The notes: generated by a model from the letters alone, not told the origin. Numbered from the stretch's first letter, positions 7,654-16,902 are shown. The stretch is DNA of 64,000 nt from Candidatus Phyllobacterium onerii (GCF_028331445.1 NZ_JAQMHX010000001.1:558001-622000); one strand, 5' to 3'. Made by a program: numbers and translations.

Positions 7654-8532
7654 CTAAATTTTCGGCGTGGAGTGTGCGTACTCCCAATAAAGCTCCCGGG
7701 CTTTTTTGGCGATCGGACCCGGTTGAAGATCGCGGTCTTCGATACGGATAACGGGAACGACCTTCGAATGGTTCCCGGTCGAGAAAATCTCGTCGGCATT
7801 GAGAAAATCCTGCACGCTCAATGTCGTCTGCGTGGTGCGGAAACCATAATCGGCCAGCACATCGATAGTGCGCGAACGGGTGATGCCCGAAAGGAACGTT
7901 CCATTGGGCGCCGGCGTGAAAATATGGCCGTCTTTGACCATGAAAATATTGGACGTGCCGGTCTCGGCGACGTTGCCTAGCATGTCCAGCAGTAGCGCAT
8001 TCTCGAAGCCACGCGAACGCGCTTCGAGAATGGCCCGAGCATTGTTGGGATAAAGACAGCCCGCCTTGGCATTGGTTGGCATGGTCTCGATAGTCGGGCG
8101 GCGGAATGGCGAGACGCTGAGCGAAAAGCCGCTCGGCTCGATCATCGGCGCCTCATAGAGGCAAAGGCAAAACCGGGTTGAGTCCGGATCGGCGGGGACG
8201 CCCATATAGCCGCCATGCTCGCCCCAGTACATTGGCCGGATATAGACGGCGGTGTTGCCATCGAATTTCTTCAGGCCATCCTTGGCGAGACCGATGATTT
8301 CCTCGGTGCTCATGGTCGGCATCAACCCCATGGCGATGGCCGATGTGTTGACCCGGGCAGCGTGCTTGTCGAGATCGGGCGAAACCCCTTCGAACCAGCG
8401 CCCGCCATCGAAGACCGTCGAGGCCAGCCACATCGCATGGCTGCGCGGGCCGATCAGGGGCACATTTCCTTCGTACCAGTCGCCATCGACATAGGTCCAT
8501 GTCACTGTTTGGGCTTGAGTATTGACCGCCAT
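7654..8532 (-). CDS. Class IV (branched-chain) aminotransferase
   Basis: This 292-residue PLP enzyme begins WTYVDGDWYEGNVP and carries the aminotransferase class IV core. The catalytic Lys is in TNAKAGCLYPNN and the phosphate-binding part is LDMLGNVAETGTSNIF, followed by TPAPNGTFLSGITR. Length and motifs fit branched-chain amino acid aminotransferases (IlvE-like), which transfer the amino group between Leu/Ile/Val and 2-oxoglutarate. D-amino acid transaminases share the fold, so the exact substrate is not certain and the symbol is left blank. Confidence 0.85.
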   Translation of the reverse strand: MAVNTQAQTVTWTYVDGDWYEGNVPLIGPRSHAMWLASTVFDGGRWFEGVSPDLDKHAARVNTSAIAMGLMPTMSTEEIIGLAKDGLKKFDGNTAVYIRPMYWGEHGGYMGVPADPDSTRFCLCLYEAPMIEPSGFSLSVSPFRRPTIETMPTNAKAGCLYPNNARAILEARSRGFENALLLDMLGNVAETGTSNIFMVKDGHIFTPAPNGTFLSGITRSRTIDVLADYGFRTTQTTLSVQDFLNADEIFSTGNHSKVVPVIRIEDRDLQPGPIAKKARELYWEYAHSTPKI

Positions 8533-8847
8533 GATACTGATTCCGTCCCGCTGGTAATTTTTGCCATCGAAGTGCTATTTTACACCAACGTCAATGCGCC
8601 GAATCCAAAAGCCAGTCGAATCACAAAGCGTAAGCGATTTGCAACCAACACCTCATCGGCGTTCTCACGAAGTGTTTATCCTAAGTTGAACGGCCAATTC
8701 CATTGTGTATGGGCTTTTTGTTGCGGCGCGGCAACAGTCGGCCAGCCGCCTTGTTTGCGCCCTATTGTCAACGGTTAGCCGCCATATTCATTGTGCGTTT
8801 AGGCGGCGCAACTTCGCGTTCCCCATTCCCGTCACCAACCTGGTTCA
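8533..8847. other. Intergenic region of 315 bases between divergent genes
   Basis: It must contain the promoters of the reverse-strand aminotransferase and the forward-strand L,D-transpeptidase. No operator, hairpin or repeat stands out, and no ORF here has coding character. Confidence 0.4.
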
Positions 8848-9564
8848 ATGATGCAAAACACACTTTCCCGTCGCGGCTTCTTGGCTGCATTGACTGCAAC
8901 CGCCGCCGCCGGTCTCGCAGGCTGCGCACAGATCCGCGACGACAGGCCGGTCATCCAGGTCGATGACTATGGCAATCCCCTCTCGACGCCGCAAATGGAT
9001 GTCGACCCGGCTTTCGCTTCGTTTCAATCCATGTATTCGGCACGCGAAGATGACGGCTATCAACTGCCGGCGATCCCGATCGAAAAAATGGACAAGCGCT
9101 ATCTTCGGCAGATCGTGCAGGATCCGACCGGCGAACAGCCGGGGACGATCGTCGTCGATACGACCGACAAATTCCTTTATCAGGTGCGCGAAGGCGGACA
9201 GGCGATCCGCTACGGCGTTGGTATCGGCAAGGAAGGTTTCGCCTGGTCGGGGCGCGCTGTCGTCCAGTGGAAGCGCCACTGGCCGACCTGGACGCCGCCA
9301 GATGAAATGGTCGCCCGCCAACCGGAACTGGTGCAGTACAGCGCCAGAAATGGCGGCATGCAGCCGGGACTTAAAAACCCGCTCGGCGCTCGGGCGCTTT
9401 ACCTCTTCAAGGATGGTGTCGATACGCTCTACCGCCTGCACGGTTCGCCGGAATGGTGGTCCATCGGCAAGGCCGTCTCATCCGGTTGCGTGCGCCTGAT
9501 CAACCAGGACATCATCGACCTTTATGACCGCGTGCCGAACAAGACGCCGGTTCTCGTGACATAA
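8848..9564 (+). CDS. L,D-transpeptidase (YkuD/ErfK family), Tat lipoprotein
   Basis: This 238-residue protein has a twin-arginine export signal (LSRRGFLAAL) ending in a lipobox (LAGC, C26), so it is probably exported folded and lipidated. The YkuD catalytic domain occupies roughly residues 90-238. The active site has H198 in LHGSPEWW and nucleophile C214 in KAVSSGCVRL. These enzymes make 3-3 peptidoglycan cross-links or attach outer-membrane proteins to peptidoglycan, and the family is expanded in Hyphomicrobiales. A strong terminator follows. Confidence 0.9.
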   Translation: MMQNTLSRRGFLAALTATAAAGLAGCAQIRDDRPVIQVDDYGNPLSTPQMDVDPAFASFQSMYSAREDDGYQLPAIPIEKMDKRYLRQIVQDPTGEQPGTIVVDTTDKFLYQVREGGQAIRYGVGIGKEGFAWSGRAVVQWKRHWPTWTPPDEMVARQPELVQYSARNGGMQPGLKNPLGARALYLFKDGVDTLYRLHGSPEWWSIGKAVSSGCVRLINQDIIDLYDRVPNKTPVLVT

Positions 9565-9590
9565 GTTTACGCTCGATATACAGATCGAAA

Positions 9591-9620
9591 GGTCGGTGGA
9601 TCGCTCCACCGGCCCTTTTT
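9591..9620 (+). terminator. Intrinsic terminator of the L,D-transpeptidase gene
   Basis: A 10-bp stem (GGTCGGTGGA / TCCACCGGCC, one G-U pair) with a TCGC tetraloop is followed by CTTTTT. It lies 27 bases after the stop codon. Confidence 0.9.
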
Positions 9621-9677
9621 ACCAACTATATGCAGGATCGAGGAGCTACATCCGGCGCCGCGAACCTCGCGGCAGAC

Positions 9678-10013
9678 CTATCTCTTCTTGCAACTGATCA
9701 GCACGGAGTTTCCATCGGTGTATTTGCTGCGCAAGGTGTAGAGCCAGCCTTGACACTCTTGCATCGAGGTGAAGCAACGAAAGAACGAGACCGTCGTATT
9801 GTCGCCGCCCATGGAAAGGATGGGGTTGTCTGTCGTGCCGGTATATTGCCCGAGGATGATCCCGGAGCCGCGCGGCGGCGTGTTGCAGCGCTGGCCGGCA
9901 TATTCGCTGACATTCTTGCGAACAGCCTGTGCTTGCGACATGCCGGTGAAAGCAAGAATGGGCTGCGCCAGGAAACCGAGGCCGAGTAACAGGGCGAATG
10001 CGCTTCTCTTCAT
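9678..10013 (-). CDS. Secreted hypothetical protein
   Basis: This 111-residue protein has a signal peptide (MKRSAFALLLGLGFLAQP, cleavage near SQAQA). The mature domain has four Cys, in QRCNTPP, FFRCFTS, MQECQGW and LISCKKR, suggesting two disulfides in the periplasm. The start at 10013 has GGAG seven bases upstream. I do not recognise the family. It is transcribed away from the neighbouring repeat fragment. Confidence 0.7.
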   Translation of the reverse strand: MKRSAFALLLGLGFLAQPILAFTGMSQAQAVRKNVSEYAGQRCNTPPRGSGIILGQYTGTTDNPILSMGGDNTTVSFFRCFTSMQECQGWLYTLRSKYTDGNSVLISCKKR

Positions 10014-10079
10014 TTACAATCTCCGAGGCTATTCAAGAACAAACCCAAGCGTCCGAATTCCCTGAGAGCCTGAACGTAA

Positions 10080-10134
10080 ATTCGCCAAGGCAGGCTGCAG
10101 ATGGCGCTTTCCTGCGCTCCGATGCTCACGTGTC
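10080..10134 (+). repeat. Truncated RIME-like repeat
   Basis: This stretch contains GGCTGCAGATGGCG and TGCGCTCCGATGCTCACGT, matching the left arm and core of the copies at 34014-34132 and 46761-46878. The right half is missing or diverged. Confidence 0.5.
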
Positions 10135-10230
10135 AGGCTCTGAGCGGGCGTCGTGTATTTATAGCTCATTTCAACGCGCAGGTAAGTGCGCGGACGCCGC
10201 AGCACGGCGAAGTGAAAGGCACGTGAGACG

Positions 10231-10791
10231 CTAACGTCCTGCTGTCAGTACCTTCTGACAGGTCGGTGACAAGCGGGCGAGATTGTTCCTCAGGCATGCA
10301 ATACCGCGCCCCCCGCCCAAGGCGACCGAACTGCAGAGCCTCCGGAAATCAGGGCCGCACGATTGGCGCACGATCATCATCTCCTGGCGTGGCGTGAAAG
10401 ACGGCGCGGGCATCGCTGTCGCGGCGGGTGCAGCTGCGGCGGGAGCAGTCGCGGTTGCGGCCGGGGCGGTTGCGGCCGGGGCGGTTGCCGTGCCGGTTGA
10501 AGATGCCGCCGGCGCGGATTTTGCTCCACCGATCGCCGCTAGTGCGGACTGACAAGCGGCCGAAAGTGACGAGTTATGCTGCTGCAGACAGGTGAGCGCG
10601 GCTTTGCCTCCCGGTTGCACACCCGAACATTGCGCCATGAAATCGGATCGGCAGGCGGATTTGATGGCGCTCTGCTGCGCTGCGGTTGGTTGCTGGGCGG
10701 CTGCGGCACCGGCGAAAACGCCGGCCATACAAAGCATGGTTATAAACAGGCCGCCTCTGCGGTCTGTATATTTTCTGGTTTCTTCGAACAT
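10231..10791 (-). CDS. Secreted protein with two Cys-rich (GLG1-type) repeats
   Basis: This protein, about 186 residues, starts MFEETRKYTDRRGG with a signal or membrane segment ending in GAAAAQQ. It has two copies of a Cys-rich repeat of the form C-x3-DF-x3-C-x4-GG-x6-CL-x12-C. One is just after the signal peptide (CRSDFMAQC) and one at the C-terminus (CGPDFRRLCSSV). An Ala/Pro/Thr linker about 40 residues long, encoded by short tandem DNA repeats around 10430-10500, joins them. The fold resembles the Golgi-glycoprotein (GLG1) repeat also seen in rhizobial periplasmic proteins of unknown role. The longer ORF from 10887 lacks a ribosome site. Confidence 0.7.
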   Translation of the reverse strand: MFEETRKYTDRRGGLFITMLCMAGVFAGAAAAQQPTAAQQSAIKSACRSDFMAQCSGVQPGGKAALTCLQQHNSSLSAACQSALAAIGGAKSAPAASSTGTATAPAATAPAATATAPAAAAPAATAMPAPSFTPRQEMMIVRQSCGPDFRRLCSSVALGGGRGIACLRNNLARLSPTCQKVLTAGR

Positions 10792-10911
10792 CGAACCTCT
10801 CCCTGGGGAATGCGATCCCGGGGAGAAGTTGACATGCAGGACGGGCGAAGGACAGTACGTAACTGTTACTACAGACCCTCGCGGCAAGCGCCACGTGCAC
10901 GTCCTTTCAGC

Positions 10912-13017
10912 TCAAACGCCAGCTTTTCCGACCAGCTTCAGCGCATAGGCATAGACATAGGCGACCTCTTCCAATCGCGAGAAGCGCCCCGAGGCACCGG
11001 CATGTCCGGCATCCATATTGATGCGGAAAAGCACCGGATTTTCGTCCGTCTTGATCTCCCGCAGCTTTGCCACCCATTTCGCCGGTTCCCAGTAGGTCAC
11101 ACGCGGGTCGGTGAGGCCAGCGACGGCAAGGATCGGCGGATAAGCCTGCGCGACGATGTTGTCATAGGGCGAATAGGAGGCCATGTAGGCGTAGTCGGTG
11201 GCAGAGGTGATGGGATTGCCCCATTCGGTCCATTCCGGTGGGGTGAGCGGCAGCGTGTCGTCGAGCATGGTATTGATGACATCGACGAAGGGCACTTCGG
11301 CAATGACGCCGCCAAAATTGCCTGGCGCCATGTTGGCGATGGCCCCCATCAACAAGCCGCCCGCCGAACCACCCTGCGCGACGATGCGGTCATGGCTGGT
11401 GAACCCTGCCGCGACGAGGTGTTCGGACGCGGCGATGAAATCGGTGAAGGTGTTCTTCTTCTTCAGACGCTTGCCGTTTTCGTACCAGTCATAGCCTTTG
11501 TCCTTGCCACCGCGGATATGGGCTATGGCATAGATGAAGCCACGATCGGCGAGGGACAGGCAATTGGTGTTGAAGCTTGCCGGAATGGTGATGCCATAGG
11601 AGCCATAGCCGTAAAGCAGGCAAGGGGCCGAGCCGTCGATCTTTGTGTCGCGATGATAGACGATTGAGATGGGAACAATCTCGCCATCCAGCGCCGGGGC
11701 GAGCAGGCGGCGCGTGATGTAGTCGTCCGGATTGTGCCCGGAAGGAACTTCCTGCGTTTTTAGAAGCGTGCGCTCGCGCGTGCGCATATTGTAATCGTAG
11801 AGCTGGGTCGGCGTGGTCATGGACGAATAGGAGAAGCGGATGATCTCCGTATCATATTCGGCGCTGCCCTGCAGACCAAGCGCATAGGCTTCTTCATCAA
11901 ACGATATCGAATGTTGCTCGCCCGAATGGCGGTCGCGGATCATGATGCGCGGCAAGCCGTTCTCACGCTCGAGCCAGACGAGATGATTGCTGTAGGCCGA
12001 GTGGCCGAGGAGCAGGCGTCCGGCCTTGTGGGCAACGACCTCGGTCCAGTTTGCCTTTTCCGGCGCGTTCACCGGCGCGCTCATGATCTTGAAATCCTTG
12101 GCGCCATCGGCATTCGTAAGGATGTAGAAGACATCGCCGCCCTCGGTAAGGCTGTATTCGACGCCTGTCTGCCGTTCGATGACGAGTTTCGGTTCGGCGG
12201 TATCGTCATTGGCCGGCAGCAGCCACATTTCCGAGGTTTCGTGATCGTGGATATCGATGAAAACAAAATCATTGAGCGTGCTACCACCGACGCCGAGGAA
12301 GAAACCGGGGTCTTTCTCCTCGTGGATCAGGCGGTCCTCGCTCTCGGGCTGGCCGAGCTTATGGTAGAACAGGCGGGACGGGCGATGATTGGCATCGACG
12401 CGTGTATAATAAAAGCCATTCGACTGGGCATTCCACACGCCACCACCGGATGTATCGCTGACCGTCTCGGCGGTATCCTGAAGGGTCGCGAGATCGCGCA
12501 CCTTCAGCGTGAAGAACTCTGAACCCTTGTCATCGAAGCCCCAGATCATCTTGCTGTGATCGGGAGAGTGATCCGCCGAGGCAAGCCGGAAATAGGCCTT
12601 GCCTTCGCCTTCGAGATCGCCGTCAAGCAGCATGGTCTCCGCGCCGCCATCGCGCGGCGTACGGAAAAAGCGGGGCTGCTGGCCGCCGGTCTTGTAGGAG
12701 GTTCCGTAGGCGTACGGCCCGTCTTTGGACGGAACCGAGGAATCATCCTCCTTGATCCGGCCCTTCATCTCGTCGAAAAGCCTCACCTGAAGATCCTTGG
12801 TGTCGGCCATCAACGATGACTGGTAAGCGTTTTCCGCTTCGAGATGGGTGCGAATCGCCGGATCCAGCGTGGAAGGGTCGCGAAAAACGTCCTGCCAGTT
12901 GTCAGCACGCATCCAGGCGTAATCGTCTGTGCGGGTGATGCCGTGGCGCGTATCGGATATGGGGCGCTTGTCGGATTGCGGCGCAGGGATGCTCAAAAAA
13001 CGGGACGGATTGGTCAT
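10912..13017 (-). CDS. ptrB: Oligopeptidase B, S9 serine peptidase
   Basis: This 701-residue cytoplasmic peptidase has an N-terminal seven-bladed propeller and a C-terminal alpha/beta hydrolase domain. The catalytic triad is visible: S551 in GGSAGGLLMG, D637 in GLTDPRVTYWEP and H672 in DAGHAGASGR. The upstream GYGSYGI oxyanion region is also present. Oligopeptidase B cleaves small peptides after basic residues. ATG 13017 (MTNPSRFLSIP) is chosen; the ORF extends to 13119, but that would overlap the msrB coding region. Confidence 0.9.
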   Translation of the reverse strand: MTNPSRFLSIPAPQSDKRPISDTRHGITRTDDYAWMRADNWQDVFRDPSTLDPAIRTHLEAENAYQSSLMADTKDLQVRLFDEMKGRIKEDDSSVPSKDGPYAYGTSYKTGGQQPRFFRTPRDGGAETMLLDGDLEGEGKAYFRLASADHSPDHSKMIWGFDDKGSEFFTLKVRDLATLQDTAETVSDTSGGGVWNAQSNGFYYTRVDANHRPSRLFYHKLGQPESEDRLIHEEKDPGFFLGVGGSTLNDFVFIDIHDHETSEMWLLPANDDTAEPKLVIERQTGVEYSLTEGGDVFYILTNADGAKDFKIMSAPVNAPEKANWTEVVAHKAGRLLLGHSAYSNHLVWLERENGLPRIMIRDRHSGEQHSISFDEEAYALGLQGSAEYDTEIIRFSYSSMTTPTQLYDYNMRTRERTLLKTQEVPSGHNPDDYITRRLLAPALDGEIVPISIVYHRDTKIDGSAPCLLYGYGSYGITIPASFNTNCLSLADRGFIYAIAHIRGGKDKGYDWYENGKRLKKKNTFTDFIAASEHLVAAGFTSHDRIVAQGGSAGGLLMGAIANMAPGNFGGVIAEVPFVDVINTMLDDTLPLTPPEWTEWGNPITSATDYAYMASYSPYDNIVAQAYPPILAVAGLTDPRVTYWEPAKWVAKLREIKTDENPVLFRINMDAGHAGASGRFSRLEEVAYVYAYALKLVGKAGV

Positions 13018-13105
13018 GGAAAAAACTTTCGACAGTGACCCGGCGGATCGAAGAATCCGCCGGAGGGGGCAATCGTTAAGAGGTGTAAAGCAAGTTACCG
13101 GCTGG

Positions 13106-13510
13106 TCAATCCTGATCAAAGACTAACGCATTGCCATTCATGCAATAACGCAGGCCGGCAGGGGGAGGGCCGTCCGGGAACACATGGCCGAGATGCGCAT
13201 CGCAATCCGCACATTTTATTTCCGTTCTCACCATGCCATAGGAGCGATCCTCGATCGCATTGACCGCATCAGGCTCGATAGGGGCAGTGAAACTCGGCCA
13301 GCCGGTGCCGGATTCATATTTGGTTTCAGAGCGATAGAGCGGACGATCGCAGCAGACGCACTTGTATAGTCCCTTGAGTTTGCTGTCGAAGTTCGGACTG
13401 GAAAAGGCGCGCTCCGTCCCGTGATTTCTGGTGATCTGATATTGTTCCGGCGTGAGCTGTTCACGCCACTCGGCGTCTGTTTTAACGACCTTGAATGTCT
13501 TTGTGTTCAT
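13106..13510 (-). CDS. msrB: Peptide-methionine (R)-S-oxide reductase
   Basis: This 134-residue enzyme reduces methionine-R-sulfoxide in proteins. The catalytic Cys is C123 in GLRYCMNG. The structural zinc site has C51/C54 (CVCC) and C100/C103 (CADC). GTGWPSF and HLGHVFPDG are family signatures. The start MNTKTFKVV at 13510 has GGAACC upstream; a longer start at 13531 (MDKKEPTM) is less likely. It precedes ptrB on the same strand, with 88 bases between them, and may be cotranscribed. Confidence 0.95.
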   Translation of the reverse strand: MNTKTFKVVKTDAEWREQLTPEQYQITRNHGTERAFSSPNFDSKLKGLYKCVCCDRPLYRSETKYESGTGWPSFTAPIEPDAVNAIEDRSYGMVRTEIKCADCDAHLGHVFPDGPPPAGLRYCMNGNALVFDQD

Positions 13511-13775
13511 CGTTGGTTCCTTTTTGTCCAAATGTAGGGATGAACACTACACATCGCAATATCTGTTATTATAGAATGCTTCAAGTATTGCGCGGCATTC
13601 CTCATTTTTGCCATTTTTTGTCTTAGTGGTATGCCGCAAATCCTTTTGCATACGCATTCTTGTTACTGCGTGGGCATTCAGGTTCCGGCTTTCTTGGGTC
13701 TATCTCCTGCTGCTTACGGTTAATCTCTGTCCTGGGGATTATTTGAAATATTTCTTTCGTAGGCAAAGTATTGAT

Positions 13776-13804
13776 TTGACATTTTCAACGAAATCCGGAA
13801 TAGA
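13776..13804 (+). promoter_or_regulatory. Candidate sigma-70 promoter of mucR
   Basis: TTGACA and AATAGA are separated by 17 bases, about 100 bases before the mucR start. The surrounding 375-base intergenic region (13532-13906) is AT-rich and otherwise shows no gene. MucR proteins bind AT-rich DNA and often repress their own gene, so this region may also be autoregulated; that is inference. Confidence 0.5.
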
Positions 13805-13906
13805 TTGTTACCAATGGCGTAGGAGACTTCGCCTGTTATCGACTTTATATTGGTGATTTTAATCTACCTATCCAGATTTCAAATTAGACGAAGGAATTGG
13901 ACTTAG

Positions 13907-14344
13907 ATGACCACGTTCGACAATTCAAACACAACTGGTAGTGACGTGCTGCTGGAACTCACAGCGGAATTGGTTGCTGCTTATGTGAGCAACAACTCAG
14001 TCCCGGCCGGCGATCTGCCCGGCCTCATCTCTGATGTTCATGCAGCTCTTGGCCGGGTTGGCGGTGGTCTGGAAGCCGTAACTGCCATCCAGGAAAAACC
14101 CAAGCCAGCTATCAATCCGAAAAAGTCTGTCGCGGATGATTTTATTGTCTGCCTCGAAGACGGCAAAAAGTTCAAGTCGTTGAAGCGCCATCTGATGACG
14201 CACTACAATTTGACCCCTGAACAGTATCGTGAGAAGTGGGACCTCGATCCTTCCTATCCGATGGTCGCTCCGAATTACGCAGCAGCCCGTTCGCGCCTGG
14301 CAAAGAATATGGGCCTTGGCCGCAAGCGCAAGAAGGCCGCTTAA
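13907..14344 (+). CDS. mucR: MucR/Ros-family zinc-finger transcriptional regulator
   Basis: This 145-residue protein has an oligomerising N-terminal region and a C-terminal Ros-type zinc finger at residues 80-125. The finger reads [19 protein letters not shown]. The putative ligands are C82, D85, H95 and H99, so Asp replaces the second Cys of the classic Cys2His2 set, a variant known in several rhizobial Ros homologues. The [18 protein letters not shown] and basic tail ([10 protein letters not shown]) are typical. MucR regulates exopolysaccharide, motility and envelope genes and acts as an H-NS-like silencer in Brucella and Sinorhizobium. Confidence 0.95.
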   Translation: MTTFDNSNTTGSDVLLELTAELVAAYVSNNSVPAGDLPGLISDVHAALGRVGGGLEAVTAIQEKPKPAINPKKSVADDFIVCLEDGKKFKSLKRHLMTHYNLTPEQYREKWDLDPSYPMVAPNYAAARSRLAKNMGLGRKRKKAA

Positions 14345-14462
14345 AGGCCTTTGCCAACCCCGATGCACACCTGATGCGCGGTTTTTATGTGTTTCCGGTG
14401 GTCCGGCATCTTGGGTGTAAGCGCAAGAGACCGCTGAGCAGGTCTTTGATATAATGACGAAG

Positions 14463-14484
14463 CGGCGCCGAGAGGCGCCGTTTT
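14463..14484 (+). terminator. Intrinsic terminator after mucR
   Basis: A perfect 7-bp stem CGGCGCC / GGCGCCG with a GAGA tetraloop is followed by TTTT. It lies about 120 bases after the mucR stop codon and before the convergent RTX gene. Confidence 0.85.
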
Positions 14485-14563
14485 GCGTTTGCGGGTGATC
14501 TCCGATGTGGCAGGAGCACGACATGGCGTATGGCCACGCCGCGCTCCCGTCAGGGCGCAAATG

Positions 14564-16264
14564 TCACAGCACGAAATCAGCCGCCGACCAACTGGTCTGA
14601 TGGTTGACCAGCACAGCCAGATCGGCAGTACCGTTGCCGTTAGTGTCGAGTTCCATTCGGTCAAAGCCCGCTGTTCCCGACGGGACGACGACATGCACCT
14701 GCCCGGCGACACCGGTGAAACCGCCGGTGACGAAGGTGGCCGTGCCGGTAAAAGCCGACAGGTCGATCTTGTCCTCCCCACGGAAGAAATCCGTGATCTG
14801 ATCGAGCGTCGTTTCGTCAGCGCTGGAGGGACTCCCCGAGATGGCAGCATAGACAAAACTGTCATTGCCGCTACCGCCCGTCAGGAGATCCCGGCCGTCG
14901 CCGCCTTGCAGCATGTCATTGCCGTCGCCGCCAGAAATCGTATCATTGCCATCGCCGCCCTTGATGTTGTTGGCGACGGCGGAGCCGGTCAGCGTGTCGT
15001 TAAAGCCACTGCCGATGAGATTTTCGATGGATATCAGCGTGTCGCCCTCGGCATGGCCGCCAGATTGTGGACCGCTTGAGGAAAGATTGACAGTCACGGC
15101 CGCGCCGGAGCTGGCATAACTGGCTGTATCGATTCCGGCACCACCGTCGAGCTTGTCAGCGCCGCCTTTGCCTTCGAGCAGATCATTGCCGCCGCCACCC
15201 ATCGCTGAGTCGTCCATGTCCGTTCCATTAAAGGTGTCATTCCCGTCACCAAATTTCACGTTCGCAGCACCTATAACTTTGGCGACCGTTGCGAGTTCGA
15301 TTTGGGTGATGAGTTGTGCTATCAACCCGTATTCAATAGCGGTTGCGAAAATACCAATCTCGCCTTCCGGGGGCGGGGGGGCTGCTGTCAACTCGATCTT
15401 GACATCACCGTGCACCCCACTGAAATCGATCAAAGTGTCGCCGTCACCGCCGTCGAACTCACCCAGATCCGAAGGATGGTCCGGATCTGTTGAGGCGCCT
15501 TCAAACGTGTGATCGTTGAAGGTGAATGTATCGTCGCCTGCGCCGCCAAAGTCATGACTGGTTCCGGGTTCGATAATGAATATGTCATTGCCACTGCCGC
15601 CATATTCCGTGTCGTTGCCACCGCCTCCATCGATGAAAACGGGGGTCGTTGCGGCGGAGTCGTCGATGATATCGTCGCCATGCGTACCGATGATTTCTTC
15701 GATCCCGACCAGCGTGTCACCCTGCGCATCGCCGCCGGTGCCGGTCCAACCGCCCGCCGCATCGGCGACAAGATGGATGCCTGCAGCGCTGGAGGAATAA
15801 TCGGCGATGTCAAAACCATTGCCGCCGTCGAGATTATCCGCACCGGCACCGCCGATCAGGATATCATCGCCATCCCGGCCATAGATACTGTCGTTGCCGG
15901 CAAGCCCGGCGATCGTGTTGGTGCCGTTCGTCCCTTTCAGCGTGTCATTAAAATTCGAACCGATGAGATTCTCGAAATCCGCAGTGATGATGTCTCCCGT
16001 CGCGTGGCCGCCGCTTGCCAAAGTCACGAGGCCAAGCAGATTGGGGGTCAAGTCGACATTGACGCCGGCATTCGAGGACATATAGCCAAGGGTATCGATG
16101 CCGGCCCCGCCGGACAGAACATCGGCAAGTCCCTTGCCCTCGACATAATCGTCACCGCCAGTGCCAACAAGTACATTGACCAGGGCATCGCCCTCGAGAA
16201 CGTGACCTTGCGGGCCGTCGATGTGAATTTTCAAAAGATTGAGCAGATCTATGATCACGGACAT
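14564..16264 (-). CDS. RTX calcium-binding repeat protein
   Basis: This 566-residue protein is built almost entirely of hemolysin-type nonapeptide repeats (GGxGxDxLx). Clear clusters include GGAGADNLDGGNGFD, GGDGNDTISGGDGND and GGSGNDSFVY. The end is a type I secretion-like C-terminus (ITDFFRGEDKIDLSAF, then a final VNHQTSWSAADFVL). There is no signal peptide and no protease, lipase or hydrolase domain, so it is probably a secreted structural or adhesive protein folded by calcium. No ABC transporter, membrane-fusion protein or TolC is adjacent. A strong GGGAGGG ribosome site precedes the start. Confidence 0.85.
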   Translation of the reverse strand: MSVIIDLLNLLKIHIDGPQGHVLEGDALVNVLVGTGGDDYVEGKGLADVLSGGAGIDTLGYMSSNAGVNVDLTPNLLGLVTLASGGHATGDIITADFENLIGSNFNDTLKGTNGTNTIAGLAGNDSIYGRDGDDILIGGAGADNLDGGNGFDIADYSSSAAGIHLVADAAGGWTGTGGDAQGDTLVGIEEIIGTHGDDIIDDSAATTPVFIDGGGGNDTEYGGSGNDIFIIEPGTSHDFGGAGDDTFTFNDHTFEGASTDPDHPSDLGEFDGGDGDTLIDFSGVHGDVKIELTAAPPPPEGEIGIFATAIEYGLIAQLITQIELATVAKVIGAANVKFGDGNDTFNGTDMDDSAMGGGGNDLLEGKGGADKLDGGAGIDTASYASSGAAVTVNLSSSGPQSGGHAEGDTLISIENLIGSGFNDTLTGSAVANNIKGGDGNDTISGGDGNDMLQGGDGRDLLTGGSGNDSFVYAAISGSPSSADETTLDQITDFFRGEDKIDLSAFTGTATFVTGGFTGVAGQVHVVVPSGTAGFDRMELDTNGNGTADLAVLVNHQTSWSAADFVL

Positions 16265-16352
16265 GATTTACCCTCCCGAATATGCGTCGCGAGGGCGGTC
16301 GCCAAAGCGGTGGCCTGTCAACCCTGCAACTGCGCCTAAACAATGTGACTTA

Positions 16353-16398
16353 TACGGCTAATCCAAAAGTAAAATTACGGCTAATCCAAAAGTAAAAT
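16353..16398. repeat. Tandem direct repeat, two copies of about 22 bases
   Basis: TACGGCTAATCCAAAAGTAA, with a few more bases, occurs twice in direct succession upstream of the RTX gene. It could be a duplicated regulator site or a simple slippage product. Confidence 0.7.
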
Positions 16399-16458
16399 CT
16401 TATTACATCAAATATAACTCCTGGTATTTGCAAATAAATACTATATAGTCCAAAAGGA

Positions 16459-16758
16459 TTATTTCCGCTCAGCTTCCCGCATCGATGACTTCAATGTGTC
16501 GAGCGCCTGCTTCAATCCAATGTGGCGATTGAGATCGTAGCTCCAGTGGCCTTTGACGCCTTTGAGGCGCTCACGCTCGATCAGGCGCTTCAGCCGCCTG
16601 CATAGGTGAGTCTTTGTCTCATCATCCTGCGCGATCAATCCCTCCAGATCGGCGTTGCAGAATATCTGCAGAACCAGGCGCTGCCGCGCCTCGCTGGCAT
16701 GCTTGTCCTTTGCCGCGATAAACGCGCTCCGTTGTTTGGTCCAATCGAGTGCCCACAT
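16459..16758 (-). CDS. Hypothetical small basic/helical protein
   Basis: This 99-residue protein begins MWALDWTKQRSAFIAA and is rich in Lys/Arg and helix formers (RRLKRLIERERLKG). No family is recognised. ATG 16758 is chosen because AAGGA lies eight bases upstream; the ORF extends to 16803 without a ribosome site. It is transcribed divergently from the DnaA-domain-like gene. Confidence 0.55.
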   Translation of the reverse strand: MWALDWTKQRSAFIAAKDKHASEARQRLVLQIFCNADLEGLIAQDDETKTHLCRRLKRLIERERLKGVKGHWSYDLNRHIGLKQALDTLKSSMREAERK

Positions 16759-16893
16759 GCGTCCATTCCTTGTTTGAGGGATAGACGCAGTATGGCCAAA
16801 CACTGGTGATGTAGGATAAAACTCCTATAAAAGTTGATACTGAAACAAAAAATATATTGATAACAGGCGGTTAACAACGGGGTGCGGGAAAAC

Positions 16894-16902
16894 TTATCCA
16901 CA
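16894..16902 (+). promoter_or_regulatory. Perfect DnaA box
   Basis: TTATCCACA, an exact match to the DnaA-box consensus, lies 56 bases before the gene whose product contains a DnaA-type DNA-binding domain. A single box can occur by chance, but its position suggests regulation by DnaA or by the downstream protein. Confidence 0.6.

Noticed and set aside
13608-13856. ORF of 82 codons upstream of mucR
   Set aside because: Its composition is hydrophobic/aromatic without a sensible signal peptide, there is no ribosome site, and it covers the likely mucR promoter.
14564-16264. RTX protease or hemolysin
   Set aside because: There is no HExxH zinc motif, no pore-forming hydrophobic domain and no lipase motif in the protein.
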